A stretch of DNA of 64,000 bases from Bog-756 sp963738545 (GTDB lineage Bacteria; Actinomycetota; Acidimicrobiia; Acidimicrobiales; RAAP-2): contig CAVTXA010000008.1 in assembly GCA_963738545.1 (NCBI GenBank), positions 930,001 to 994,000 on the forward strand, written 5' to 3'. Both the position numbers and the translations under genes were made by a program. The notes under the pieces were generated by a model that was given only the letters and a program-made list of their open reading frames with translations, ran no database searches and was not told the DNA's origin. This document shows, piece after piece, positions 41,744-50,459 of this stretch (the stretch's first letter is position 1; each line of letters opens with the position of its first letter).

Positions 41744-41773
41744 TTGTGTATGCGCACCGGCCGACGGTACGAT
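41744..41773 (+). promoter_or_regulatory. Candidate promoter of the WbaP-type transferase gene
   Basis: TTGTGT (41744-41749) and TACGAT (41768-41773) are separated by 18 bases and lie 26 bases before GTG 41800. The rest of the 277-base gap after the ACP gene holds nothing I recognise. Confidence 0.45.
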
Positions 41774-41799
41774 GATTGAGGTCAGCGGGCAGGTCTGTC

Positions 41800-43404
41800 G
41801 TGTCTGAGCGCATGGAACCCTCCGAAGGTTCAGCGCTCACGGACGGCCCGACGGAGCATCCGCTGACCACCGGCTCAGGAAGGGGCAGGCCGGCTGGTAT
41901 GGCAATTCTGGATCCAGATCTGCGACTGCACGTGCAGAAGGCACCGGGGGAGGCCCCGCCTCGACGCGGGCGGGTATCTGATGAATCGGGTCGCCGTGGC
42001 GATTTGTCACGCGCCCGTCGCCACACCCTCCGGCGTTTGTTGTTGGCCGATGTCGTGGGTCTTGCGTTGGCCGGTTTCGCCGGACCCCTGGTCCTTTCGG
42101 CCTTCTCCGACAACCCGGACAGCGGCGCCAGTCACAGTGCCCAGCTCTACCTCTTCGATCTGGCCATGATTCCCGTGTTCATCGGCGTCTTCGCCCTCTA
42201 CGGCCTGTACCGAGGCACGACGCGCCGCATCTCCATCAGCGTGTTCTCTGACCTGCGGAACATCGTCCATGCCCTCATGATCAGCGGCTTCGTGTACGCC
42301 ATCGTGGCCTATGCGGCGCGCCGTGGATGGCACGTCGAGGAGGTGACCGCAGCCAAGATTGCCGCCATGTGTGTGGCGGGGGTCATCGCCGTCCCCCTCA
42401 CTCGGGCCCTGGCCTTCGGGCTGCTCGGTCGAGGCACCGAGGGCTCGGTTCCGGTGATCGTGGTGGGGACGGGCAAGTTGGCCCAGACCGTGGCCAGCCA
42501 CCTTCGGGCCCACAGCTCGGTGCAGTTCGTCGGCTTCGTGGATGACAATCCACTCGGATCCAACGATGTGATCGGCGAGCTCGATGAGCTCCCCGCCCTC
42601 TGCACCGAGTACCAGGTGGCCCGGGTGGTGGTGTGCTTCTCCCGTACACACCCGGAGCGAACGACCGAGATGCTCAAGACGCTGACCGGTCAGGTCGGGG
42701 TGTCGATCGTCCCGCGCTACTACGAACTGATCACCGGTCGATCCCATGTGGAGGACCTGTCGGGGCTCCCGATGCTGGACATCGCTCCGGCCTCGCTGAG
42801 CGCCGGTGCACGCTTCCTCAAGCGGAGCTTCGACATCGTGGTCTCATCGCTGGTGCTGGTGTTGGTATCGCCGGCCATTGCCGTCATGGCCGTACTGATC
42901 AAGGCCACCAGCAGCGGTCCCGTCTTCTTCCGTCAGATCCGCACCGGCCGCGACGAGCAACCGTTCTCGATGATGAAGTTCAGGACCATGTACCACGACG
43001 CCGAAGCCCGGCGGCATGAGCTCGAGCATCTGAACGAGATGGACGGACCACTGTTCAAGGTCCGGGACGATCCGAGGGTCACCCGGGTGGGGCGCTTCCT
43101 ACGAAAGACCAGCCTCGACGAGATTCCCCAGCTGATCAACGTGTGGAAGGGAGACATGTCCCTCGTCGGACCCCGTCCCTTCGTCGTCGCCGAAGCCATG
43201 GAGATCGAAGGGTGGGCCCGCAAGCGCTTCGAGGCCCGCCCGGGCATGACCGGACTGTGGCAGGTGTCGGGTCGCAATGAGCTCTCCCATCTCGAACTGT
43301 GCCGCCTCGACTACCTCTATGTGGCGTCCTGGTCATTCTGGTGGGATATGCAGATTATGTGGCAGACCCCGGTCACGGTGTTCCGGGGTCGCGGGGCATC
43401 CTGA
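41800..43404 (+). CDS. Polyprenyl-phosphate sugar phosphotransferase (WbaP/WcaJ family)
   Basis: The 534-residue membrane enzyme starts polymer synthesis by moving a sugar phosphate from a nucleotide sugar to undecaprenyl phosphate. It has four N-terminal membrane helices, a CoA-binding-like central domain (VIVVGTGKLAQTV), and the catalytic bacterial sugar transferase domain with KRSFDIVVSS, SMMKFRTMYHDAE, KTSLDEIPQLINVWKGDMSLVG (given in part) and RPGMTGLWQVSGR. The start is GTG 41800 or ATG 41812; a TTG at 41776 is less likely. The first sugar (glucose or galactose) is not predictable. Confidence 0.9.
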   Translation: MSERMEPSEGSALTDGPTEHPLTTGSGRGRPAGMAILDPDLRLHVQKAPGEAPPRRGRVSDESGRRGDLSRARRHTLRRLLLADVVGLALAGFAGPLVLSAFSDNPDSGASHSAQLYLFDLAMIPVFIGVFALYGLYRGTTRRISISVFSDLRNIVHALMISGFVYAIVAYAARRGWHVEEVTAAKIAAMCVAGVIAVPLTRALAFGLLGRGTEGSVPVIVVGTGKLAQTVASHLRAHSSVQFVGFVDDNPLGSNDVIGELDELPALCTEYQVARVVVCFSRTHPERTTEMLKTLTGQVGVSIVPRYYELITGRSHVEDLSGLPMLDIAPASLSAGARFLKRSFDIVVSSLVLVLVSPAIAVMAVLIKATSSGPVFFRQIRTGRDEQPFSMMKFRTMYHDAEARRHELEHLNEMDGPLFKVRDDPRVTRVGRFLRKTSLDEIPQLINVWKGDMSLVGPRPFVVAEAMEIEGWARKRFEARPGMTGLWQVSGRNELSHLELCRLDYLYVASWSFWWDMQIMWQTPVTVFRGRGAS

Positions 43405-43447
43405 TCCGAACCGGTGCCGAGCCGCCCCCGCTGCTCCGGATCGGCCC

Positions 43448-43466
43448 GGCCCACCGTCCGTGGGCC
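43448..43466. terminator. Possible bidirectional terminator
   Basis: GGCCCAC and GTGGGCC form a 7-bp stem with a 5-base loop between the convergent WbaP and glycosyltransferase genes, whose stops are 70 bases apart. Confidence 0.4.
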
Positions 43467-43474
43467 CTCGAGAA

Positions 43475-44575
43475 CTAGGGGCTCCTGAGCTCCTCGGCCA
43501 CCACCTCGTCGATCCGGCGGATGAACCTGGCGGCCGAGTAGGTCTGGGCATGGTCCTGGAGCGTCTGGGTACTCCACGGAGTCGAGGTCAAGACCTCGAG
43601 GGCGTCGGCGATGAGCCGGGGCTCGGCATGGTCGAAGAACACGCCGGTGCTCCCCTCCACGATGGTGTCCAAGAAGCCACCCCATCGGAGGGCAGCCGTC
43701 GGCTTCCCGAAGATCGCCGCCTCCACGGGGGTGAGGCCGAAGTCCTCGTGTGACGCCGCCACCAAGCCGGCACACGATCGGTATAACCACCGGAGGGTGG
43801 CGTCGTCCACCCGACCCAGGACGGTGACGTTGCGGGGCGCACTGGCGCGAATCGTGTCGGCCAGGGGTCCGGATCCCACGACGACCAGCCTCTGGCTGGG
43901 GAGGAACCGGAAGGCCTCGGTGACCTCTTGGACATTCTTGTAGGCCAGGAGGCGGGAGACGCAGAGCAGGTACCCGGGCTCCATGCCCGGTACTTCGGTC
44001 TGGACCCCGGTGGGATCCACCTCGACGGCCGGAGGCACCACCTCGGCATCGATGCCATAAAGGTCACCCACCCGCTGGCGGACGGCGGTGGAGTTGACCA
44101 GATAGCGATCAGCGGTGGCGGCCGCCCTTTTGTCCCAACGCCGCAACGAGGGGGCCATCACCGCCAGGGACGCGGATGCCCAGCGGGACGAGCCGTCGAG
44201 ATAGCGCTCGGTCTGATACAGCCATCGGGCCGGGGTATGGCAGTAGACCACTTTCCGTCCGACGACGTGTGCGCCGTGGGCCCATCCGCTAGAGGAGCAG
44301 ATGACGACATCGGCTTCGACGGTGAGCCGGCTGAACGCGGGAGCCAGCACGGGCAGGGCCAGGCGATGGTGGGCATGGAGTGCCGTGATCTTGTCCAGGG
44401 GGAGCGTGCGGATGTCGAGGGCGGCAAACTCGGGAAATGTGCCGTCCGGATCGTAGAGGGCAGTGTGGATCGGGGCGTCGGGAAACGCCTCGGACAGCGA
44501 CAGCACCACCCGTTCGGCCCCGCCGCGCTGGGTGAGGTAGTCGTGGACCAGCGCCACCGGGCCGGAGGCCGTCAC
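43475..44575 (-). CDS. GT4 glycosyltransferase
   Basis: The 366-residue enzyme has VALVHDYLTQRGGAERVVLS, SSGWAHGAHVVGRKVVYCHT, a VSRLLAYKNVQEVTEAF hinge and EDFGLTPVEAAIFGKPTAA. This resembles mannosyltransferases of the WbaZ type. GTG 44575 with CGGAG 7 bases upstream decides the start; the open frame continues to 44722 but only as non-coding overlap. It is divergent from the tyrosine phosphatase gene. Confidence 0.8.
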   Translation of the reverse strand: MTASGPVALVHDYLTQRGGAERVVLSLSEAFPDAPIHTALYDPDGTFPEFAALDIRTLPLDKITALHAHHRLALPVLAPAFSRLTVEADVVICSSSGWAHGAHVVGRKVVYCHTPARWLYQTERYLDGSSRWASASLAVMAPSLRRWDKRAAATADRYLVNSTAVRQRVGDLYGIDAEVVPPAVEVDPTGVQTEVPGMEPGYLLCVSRLLAYKNVQEVTEAFRFLPSQRLVVVGSGPLADTIRASAPRNVTVLGRVDDATLRWLYRSCAGLVAASHEDFGLTPVEAAIFGKPTAALRWGGFLDTIVEGSTGVFFDHAEPRLIADALEVLTSTPWSTQTLQDHAQTYSAARFIRRIDEVVAEELRSP

Positions 44576-44778
44576 CGGGATGCTCCGACAGGGGGTGTGG
44601 TAGGGAGTACGCGGATGGCTCCGGGGGCGCCGGTGGGACCAGTGGTAGTCGTGATGGCCCACTCCTTTCGTTTGCTCGGCACGGCGATCCGACGACCAGT
44701 GGGAACAGTGCAGACCGGTCACGACGGCTGTGCGCCTTCTCGGGTTGAGCGTAGGCGTCGGATCGGGCCTGGGTGGCG

Positions 44779-45438
44779 ATGTCGGGGCTGGTGCACCACC
44801 GGGTCTGCGTCACCGAGAACCGGTCGGGTGACGGCTACACTCCGCACGTTCACTTCCTCTTCCTCTGCACCGCCAATATCTGCCGGTCCCCGATGGCAGC
44901 AGCACTCTTCGCCGAGCAGATCGGGCGCCTGTCCGACCCGGCCGAAGTCTCGTCGGCGGGCGTCAGCGCCTTCGGGGAGCTGGCTGACCGGGGGGTGCCC
45001 GACGAGGTGCTCGAGGTCATGGCCCCCTACGGGATCGATCTCCGATCCCACCGGAGTCGGGCCCTGACCCAGCCCATGATGGAGCGTGCCGACCTGATCA
45101 TCGGGATGAGCCGTCGGCATGTGCAAGAGGCCATCTTGTTGGACCCCCCGAGCTGGCCCAAGTCGTTCATGCTGAAGGAACTGGTCCGCCGGGGAGGCGA
45201 GCTCGGACCTCGTCGCACCGATCAGGGCTTCCGTTCGTGGATCGACCTGGTCCACGGGGACCGGACCCGACAGGACCTGGCCAATCGGTCCCACGACGAC
45301 GACATCGAGGACCCCTACGGCCGGCCTCTGGCCGAGTACCGGGCCAAGTCGACCGAACTGGCCGCGCTCACGTCCCAGCTCGCACGGTTGCTGTGGCCCG
45401 AGGAGATCGAACCCGGGGACCGATTCTCGGGGACCTGA
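44779..45438 (+). CDS. Low-molecular-weight protein-tyrosine phosphatase
   Basis: The 219-residue protein has the P-loop C-T-A-N-I-C-R-S (Cys30, Arg36) of low-molecular-weight phosphatases and the catalytic aspartate in a DIEDPYGRP segment near the end. It removes phosphate from tyrosines, and the fused BY-kinase about 10 kb away in the same locus is its natural partner. The typical family start is just before HFLFLC; here an extra 24 residues are predicted because no start codon lies closer. ATG 44779 is the best choice. Confidence 0.85.
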   Translation: MSGLVHHRVCVTENRSGDGYTPHVHFLFLCTANICRSPMAAALFAEQIGRLSDPAEVSSAGVSAFGELADRGVPDEVLEVMAPYGIDLRSHRSRALTQPMMERADLIIGMSRRHVQEAILLDPPSWPKSFMLKELVRRGGELGPRRTDQGFRSWIDLVHGDRTRQDLANRSHDDDIEDPYGRPLAEYRAKSTELAALTSQLARLLWPEEIEPGDRFSGT

Positions 45439-45493
45439 CCGCCGTCCGCCGGCGGGGGCCGATGACGAGAGGCACCCCCTCAGAACGAGCCGA

Positions 45494-46251
45494 TTGGGGG
45501 TGCGTTGGCTGAAATGTCCGCTGTGGAATTGCGGCTATGACGGGAGCCACGGTTGCTCTCCGGAGCTGCAAGGGACCATCGGACCCATTGCGGATATCCG
45601 GCAGCCGACGCTCGAGAACAAGGTCGCCTTCCAGTGTGCGGCAACGGGAAAAACTCTGGGCTACCAGCACGGAGTCCACCGGGATCACACGGTGCTGGAC
45701 TGGTTGCCCGGCAGGTGCCCGGTTACGCCAACTGTCGGTTCCAGGTGGCCGACGTCGAAGAGGAGCTCCCCTTCGACGAGGGTTCATTCGACGTGATCAA
45801 CCTGTCCGATGTGCTCGAGCATCCGGTCGACATCCTGCATGGGCTGCGTCGGATGGCCAAGCCCGGAGGGTCGATCATCATCAGCACACCCCAACGCACC
45901 ACCGTCTTCAAGCGATTGGCCCATCTGACCGACGAGTCGACCGGTGGCGGTCTGTTCCGTCGGTACTACGTCGGCAAGAGCACCGAGCTCGATGAACTGG
46001 GAAACCCGATCATGGAGGTCGACGCCGGCCATGACCACATCTCGGAGATGAATCTCGACGAGCTGATCGAGGCCGCCGAGCAGGCCGGCCTACGCCTGGC
46101 CGACGTGGAATTAATGTCGGTGATGAGCGGTAGTGAATCGTTTGACGAGCACGCCTTCCTCCTGGCCGGGCTGATGGCCTTGGAGGCGGTCCATCGCTGG
46201 TTGCGACGGCCTTCATGGGCCCACGCCGTGGTGGTCCGCTTCGTGGCCTGA
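45494..46251 (+). pseudogene. Decayed class I SAM-dependent methyltransferase
   Basis: The 3' part (45715-46251) encodes a clear methyltransferase half: VADVEEELPFDEGSFDVINL, SDVLEH and RRMAKPGGSIIISTP. The SAM-binding glycine-rich motif I that should lie about 60 residues earlier is absent in every frame. Upstream, VLD appears in another frame at about 45693 and only 25 codons away. A deletion with a frameshift fits best. A 178-residue truncated protein from GTG 45715 is the alternative. Confidence 0.5.
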
Positions 46252-46323
46252 GGGCCACGAAGCCGCGGGTGCGGCCCCTGGTGTCGATGTGCGACGCGCG
46301 GGTCCACGTGCGAACATGGCGAC

Positions 46324-46713
46324 GTGGTCGAAGGCTGCCGGATCAGAGAGCTGCCCGATGGCGGGAGGGAGTTCGTGCTGGACGACACCTCGCTCTCGTT
46401 CATCCGGATCGACCACCAGTCGAGGCTGCGGTTCGGTCGCACCGAGGTCATGATCGGAGGCCCGTTCGTCTTGGAGGTCGGTGGGGCGGTCCACCACCTG
46501 AACCCACAGCGCTGGGATGGACTGGGGCCGCTCGTGGCGCTCTATCCGAGCTCGGTGCGGTGGCTGTGGACGTCTCACGAGGGAGAGCTGAAGGTGATCT
46601 TTCATCACGGAGCCGTGCTCACCGTCGCGCCGGACCCGTCAACGACGGCATGGTCGGTGGGGAACGTCTATGCCCAGACCGGTGAGCCCGGCGCCGAGGG
46701 CCCGACAGACTGA
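46324..46713 (+). CDS. DUF6188-like protein of unknown function
   Basis: The 129-residue protein is mostly beta strands, with RLRFGRTEVMIGGPFVLEV, the LGPLVALYPSSVRWLW region and VAPDPSTTAWSV. This layout resembles small actinobacterial proteins of the DUF6188 type. The GTG start at 46324 has no strong ribosome-binding site. No catalytic residues are visible. Confidence 0.55.
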   Translation: MVEGCRIRELPDGGREFVLDDTSLSFIRIDHQSRLRFGRTEVMIGGPFVLEVGGAVHHLNPQRWDGLGPLVALYPSSVRWLWTSHEGELKVIFHHGAVLTVAPDPSTTAWSVGNVYAQTGEPGAEGPTD

Positions 46714-46732
46714 CGGGGCCACCCCCGCACTG

Positions 46733-46757
46733 CGTTACTGGGTTACTGGGTTACTGG
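46733..46757. repeat. Short tandem repeat GTTACTGGG x3
   Basis: Three copies of a 9-bp unit lie between two convergent genes, and the last copy contains the stop codon of the epimerase gene. This is probably slippage. Confidence 0.7.
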
Positions 46758-47677
46758 CTGCCAAGGAGTTCAGGATGACGGGCGGCGACCATCCGGCGCA
46801 TCCCGTCCCGCCATCCGATCGACGTGTTGCCCACTAGCTGGTGCATCCGGGTCAGATCGATCTGGACACTGTCGATGGTGTTCTCCGTCGGAGCGAAGGA
46901 GACGGGCAGCCCGGTCAGCTCGGAGAAGTAGCCGCACCACTCCTCGATGCTGACCGCATCGTCACCACCCCAGTTGACCGTGGTGGCGGGTGAGGTGGCC
47001 ACGCCCAGCAGTTTCGGGACCATGGCGATGATGTCGTCCTCGTGGAGTGGGTGGTAGACGCTCGGCGCGTCGAGGTGCACCGGGATCTCACTGCCGTTGA
47101 TCATCATCTCGAGGTGGATGGACGGCCACCCTCCCCGGTCGCCGTAGGGCACGGAGAGACGGGCCACGGTCGTGGGGAGTTCGAAGCGCTGGGCGGCCCA
47201 CCGCGCCGTGGCCTCGGCTGCGATCTTGGAGATGCTGTACGTGCGAAGGAACGGCCAGACGCCGTGGTTGTCGCCGAGCAGGTCCTCCTCGGCGAACACA
47301 TGGTGACCGAGCGGCTTGTACACGCCGGTCGTCGAACAGTGGAGAAAGGCTGTGGCCGCCTGGTGGTGTTCCATCAACCAGGCCAGGCCCCCACTGTTGG
47401 CCTGGAGGTCCAGTGTCCAGTCATTGGTCTTGGACACGGCGAAGTTGACGACGTAGTCAGCATCCCGGGGCAGCCCGGCCACGTCGCCCGTGGCCAGGTC
47501 GATGGGTACGCACCGGATGCCGGCCGACTCGAGCCGCGACCGGGCGGCTCCGTCGTTGAAACGGGCGGCCCCGATCACCTCGTTCTTCTCGGCCAGTGCC
47601 CGCGCCACCGGTTCGGCCACCTGACCGGTGACGCCGGTGACCACGATGGTCTTGCCTTCGAGAGGGGTACTGGCCAT
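46751..47677 (-). CDS. NAD-dependent epimerase/dehydratase family protein
   Basis: The 308-residue protein is an extended SDR enzyme with the cofactor motif VVTGVTGQVAEPVARAL, the CSTTGVYKP strand and the catalytic YSISK (Y-x3-K). The C-terminal half has family-typical HPLHEDDI and WGGDDAVSIEEW. It acts on a nucleotide sugar or related substrate, not identifiable here. ATG 47677 has AAGGAG with 7 bases of spacing, so the longer open frame to 48091 is rejected. Confidence 0.8.
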   Translation of the reverse strand: MASTPLEGKTIVVTGVTGQVAEPVARALAEKNEVIGAARFNDGAARSRLESAGIRCVPIDLATGDVAGLPRDADYVVNFAVSKTNDWTLDLQANSGGLAWLMEHHQAATAFLHCSTTGVYKPLGHHVFAEEDLLGDNHGVWPFLRTYSISKIAAEATARWAAQRFELPTTVARLSVPYGDRGGWPSIHLEMMINGSEIPVHLDAPSVYHPLHEDDIIAMVPKLLGVATSPATTVNWGGDDAVSIEEWCGYFSELTGLPVSFAPTENTIDSVQIDLTRMHQLVGNTSIGWRDGMRRMVAARHPELLGSQ

Positions 47678-48153
47678 GGTTGGGCTCCTTCGGAGAACGG
47701 GACGGGAAGCGTTCGACGGCGGTTCGTGGCCGGCCGGGCTGACGACCGGAACGGGGTCGCCGGCCGATACTAGACATCCCCGGTTGCCGCCCGTGGGTCT
47801 GATGGGACCATGGGTGAGCTCGGCACCCCTGTCCCACCCGGGGCTGGGCACCTCGATGTGGCTGGTGGAGGGTCCGACCGGGGGGACGCCAGTCGTGAGG
47901 ATGGCTTGCCCGGAGGGCCTGGGACGGGTCAGACCGCTCCACCGCATCAGGCCCGGAGGGTCCGACGCCGGTTCCGGGGTCCCCTCGCGGGCCTCACGGG
48001 GCGGCAGGTAGCTGTGGACACCGTGGCCTGCCCTGGGCCATACTGTATGTTCCGCCTGTTTTTGCCGGGGGGCCACATATTCCCAGGTCACCGGCGAATA
48101 CGACAGGCGAGCAACCTACCGGACCCAACCGCAATTTAGGAAGTGACGTTCTC
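47678..48153. promoter_or_regulatory. Divergent intergenic region ahead of whiB
   Basis: No gene is supported in this 476-base gap. A TACTGT box inside the short palindrome CATACTGTATG near 48040 is the best candidate -10 for whiB, giving a leader of about 110 bases, but no good -35 is present. Confidence 0.35.
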
Positions 48154-48384
48154 ATGAGTGCCACCTGGCGCAAGCACGCAGCCTGCCGGGGCATCGATCC
48201 TGATGTGTTCTACCCGGTCTCCGATGAGGAGGCCGGTGAGGCCAAGGCCATCTGCGACCAATGCGCCGTGCGAGAGTCGTGCCTGGAGCACGCTCTGGCC
48301 AATCGTGAGCGTGAGGGGGTCTGGGGTGGAACCACCGAGCGCGAGCGTCGCCGTATCCACCGCCAGCGCCGCAAGTCTGCCTGA
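48154..48384 (+). CDS. WhiB-family iron-sulfur regulator
   Basis: The 76-residue protein has the four cluster-binding cysteines (Cys11, Cys34, Cys37, Cys43), the GVWGGTT turn and a basic C-terminal tail (RERRRIHRQRRKSA) for DNA binding. WhiB-like proteins are found almost only in actinobacteria and their phages and sense redox or nitric oxide through a [4Fe-4S] cluster, usually partnering the main sigma factor. I cannot assign a subfamily. ATG 48154 follows an AGGAAG site. Confidence 0.95.
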   Translation: MSATWRKHAACRGIDPDVFYPVSDEEAGEAKAICDQCAVRESCLEHALANREREGVWGGTTERERRRIHRQRRKSA

Positions 48385-48431
48385 GGACTTGCCCGATCGG
48401 GCCGGACCAGTGTGGCGGGGCCAGATTGCCG

Positions 48432-49082
48432 ATGACCGAGCCGGAGTCGTCCGACGTTTCGTCAGGATCGCATCGGGTGGTGGCCATCCCGGGAGGGGCA
48501 GGCGATGAGCGGGTCGTTTCGCTGATCGAGGCCGTCCGGGCCCATCGAACGATCGACGACCGGGAGGCACTGTCCCGCTCGATCATCCTGGTCGAGCTGG
48601 CTCGGCTGGAGCACCCCTTCGACGAGGATGCTGATCTGACCCATGTCACGGCGTCGGGCATCGTGGCAGGGGAGCGCGGAGTGGTGCTGCACCGTCACCG
48701 ACGGCTGCATCGGTGGATGCAGCCCGGCGGACACGTCGAGGCAGGGGAGCGACCGTCGGACGCCGCCCTGCGCGAGTGCGTGGAGGAGACCGGGATTCCC
48801 GTCGCCCATCCACCGGGGGGCCCGGTCCTGGCCCATGTCGATGTCCACACGGCGGCCCGGGATCACGTCCACCTCGACCTCCGCTACCTGGTGCTCGGAT
48901 CCGACGTTGCCCCGGCTCCTCCGCCGGGTGAGAGCCAGGAAGTGGCCTGGTTCGGGTGGGAGGAGGCCGTCGACATGGCCGACGACGCCCTGGCGGGGGG
49001 TCTGCGGTCGGCCCGTAGTCTGATGGCGGCCCCGGCCGGTCCGGACGCCGAGATCGAGGTCCGCGGACGAGAGGATTCCTGA
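48432..49082 (+). CDS. Nudix hydrolase
   Basis: The 216-residue protein has a complete Nudix box, beginning GGHVEAGERPSDAALRECVE and ending ETGI, which binds magnesium and cleaves nucleoside-diphosphate-linked substrates. About 70 residues precede the domain. The substrate is unknown. Its stop overlaps the next start by one base (TGATG), which indicates co-translation with the zinc-ribbon gene. Confidence 0.85.
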   Translation: MTEPESSDVSSGSHRVVAIPGGAGDERVVSLIEAVRAHRTIDDREALSRSIILVELARLEHPFDEDADLTHVTASGIVAGERGVVLHRHRRLHRWMQPGGHVEAGERPSDAALRECVEETGIPVAHPPGGPVLAHVDVHTAARDHVHLDLRYLVLGSDVAPAPPPGESQEVAWFGWEEAVDMADDALAGGLRSARSLMAAPAGPDAEIEVRGREDS

Positions 49083-49798
49083 TGGCCGAGCCGTTCGACA
49101 CCCTGATGCAGGTCCAGGAGCGTGACACTGCGGTCGACCAGCTTCGGCACCGGCGGGATGCGCTCCCCGAACGGGCGGCCCTGGCCGAGATCGACGCCCG
49201 TCGATCACAGCTGGAGCGGTCGATGGGTGAGGTGCGGTCCCAGGTGGATGCCCTGGCGGATCGACAGCGCCATCTCGAAGAACAGATCGCCGCCACGGCC
49301 AAGCGACGCCACGAGATCGAGCAGCGGATGCAGTCCGGAGCTATCTCGGCATCGCGTGAGCTCCAGGCCATGGACCACGAGGTGGGCCAGCTCGGTGAGC
49401 GCCAGTCCCACCTCGAGGAAGAGGAGCTGGTGCTCCTCGAGGAGGAGGAGCCTCTCGATGCCCGCTTGGACGAAGACCGGGCGGCGTCGGCCTCCCTGGC
49501 CGCCGAGGCGACCCGGCTGACGTCGGCGATCGCCGAGGCCGAGACAGAGATCGACGCGGCCATCGCCGCCGAAACCGAGGTTCGCGACCAGTTGTTCCCG
49601 GCCCTCCCCTCCGAGCTGGCCGATCGCTATGAACTGCTCCGGTCCCACCTCGGCGGGGTCGGCGCCGCTCGCCTGGTGGGGGAGCGGTGTGACGGCTGTC
49701 ACCTGACCCTGCCATCGGTGGAGATGGAGCGGATCCGCCGTCTCCCACCCGATCAGATCGCCACCTGTCCCCAGTGCGACCGCATCCTTGTGCACTGA
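49082..49798 (+). CDS. Coiled-coil C4-type zinc ribbon protein
   Basis: The 238-residue protein is a long acidic coiled coil (about residues 1-175) followed by a zinc ribbon with CDGCHLTLP and CPQCDRILV. This is the CT398/Rv2229c-like family that lies near a phosphatase/RNase H gene in mycobacteria. The biochemical role is not established. The histidine phosphatase gene follows after 27 bases, keeping that neighbourhood. Confidence 0.85.
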   Translation: MAEPFDTLMQVQERDTAVDQLRHRRDALPERAALAEIDARRSQLERSMGEVRSQVDALADRQRHLEEQIAATAKRRHEIEQRMQSGAISASRELQAMDHEVGQLGERQSHLEEEELVLLEEEEPLDARLDEDRAASASLAAEATRLTSAIAEAETEIDAAIAAETEVRDQLFPALPSELADRYELLRSHLGGVGAARLVGERCDGCHLTLPSVEMERIRRLPPDQIATCPQCDRILVH

Positions 49799-49825
49799 CC
49801 CTGTGGTGATGCCGGAGGGGGAGTC

Positions 49826-50422
49826 ATGCTGATTCTGGTCCGCCACGGCGAGTCCACCGGAAACGCCGACGGGCTCCTGCTCGGAAGGATCGACGCCCCC
49901 CTGACCGATCGGGGTCTGGCCCAGGCCGAGACGGTGGGGCCCCTGGTGGCCGGGGCCACGAGGCTGATCTCCAGTTCGCTCCAGCGGGCTCGACGGACGG
50001 CAGAGGCCCTGGGCACCGGCGTTCCCGTCGAGATCGACGACCGGTGGATCGAGGTGGACTACGGGGACTTCGACGGACGCCCCCTGGCGTCGGTGCCCGA
50101 CGAGGTGTGGACCCGATGGCGAGCGGACCCTGACTTCAAGCCACCCGGTGGGGAGACACTCCGGGAGACCGGTACGCGGGTACGCGCGGCCTGTGAGGAG
50201 TTGTTCGCCGTCGACGGTGAGGGGGCACGGGGTCCGGGAGCCGTGGTGGTGGTGAGCCACGTCTCACCCATCAAGGCGGCAACCTGTTGGGCCCTTGGCC
50301 TCGGGGACGAAGGGGCGTGGCGCCTCTACCTGGCCACGGCGTCGGTGACCCGGATCACCTGGGGGAGGTCGGGACCGGTGCTGGCCCGGTTCAACGAGAC
50401 ACCCTGGTCGCCGGCCGGCTGA
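49826..50422 (+). CDS. Histidine phosphatase superfamily protein
   Basis: The 198-residue enzyme has the phosphate-binding LILVRHGEST motif with the catalytic histidine, the SSLQRARRTAEALG segment and the second histidine in VVVVSHVSPIKA. It resembles CobC/phosphoglycerate mutase-like phosphatases. In mycobacteria the homologous domain is fused to RNase HI (Rv2228c); here it is free-standing. ATG 49826 has GGAGGGGGAG just upstream. The substrate is unknown. Confidence 0.85.
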   Translation: MLILVRHGESTGNADGLLLGRIDAPLTDRGLAQAETVGPLVAGATRLISSSLQRARRTAEALGTGVPVEIDDRWIEVDYGDFDGRPLASVPDEVWTRWRADPDFKPPGGETLRETGTRVRAACEELFAVDGEGARGPGAVVVVSHVSPIKAATCWALGLGDEGAWRLYLATASVTRITWGRSGPVLARFNETPWSPAG

Positions 50423-50459
50423 CCACGCCGGGCCGGAAGCCGCGTCGTGGACCGAAGGC

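Noticed and set aside
46730..46757. CRISPR-like or attachment-site repeat
   Set aside because: Only three 9-bp direct copies without spacers are present; simple slippage explains them.
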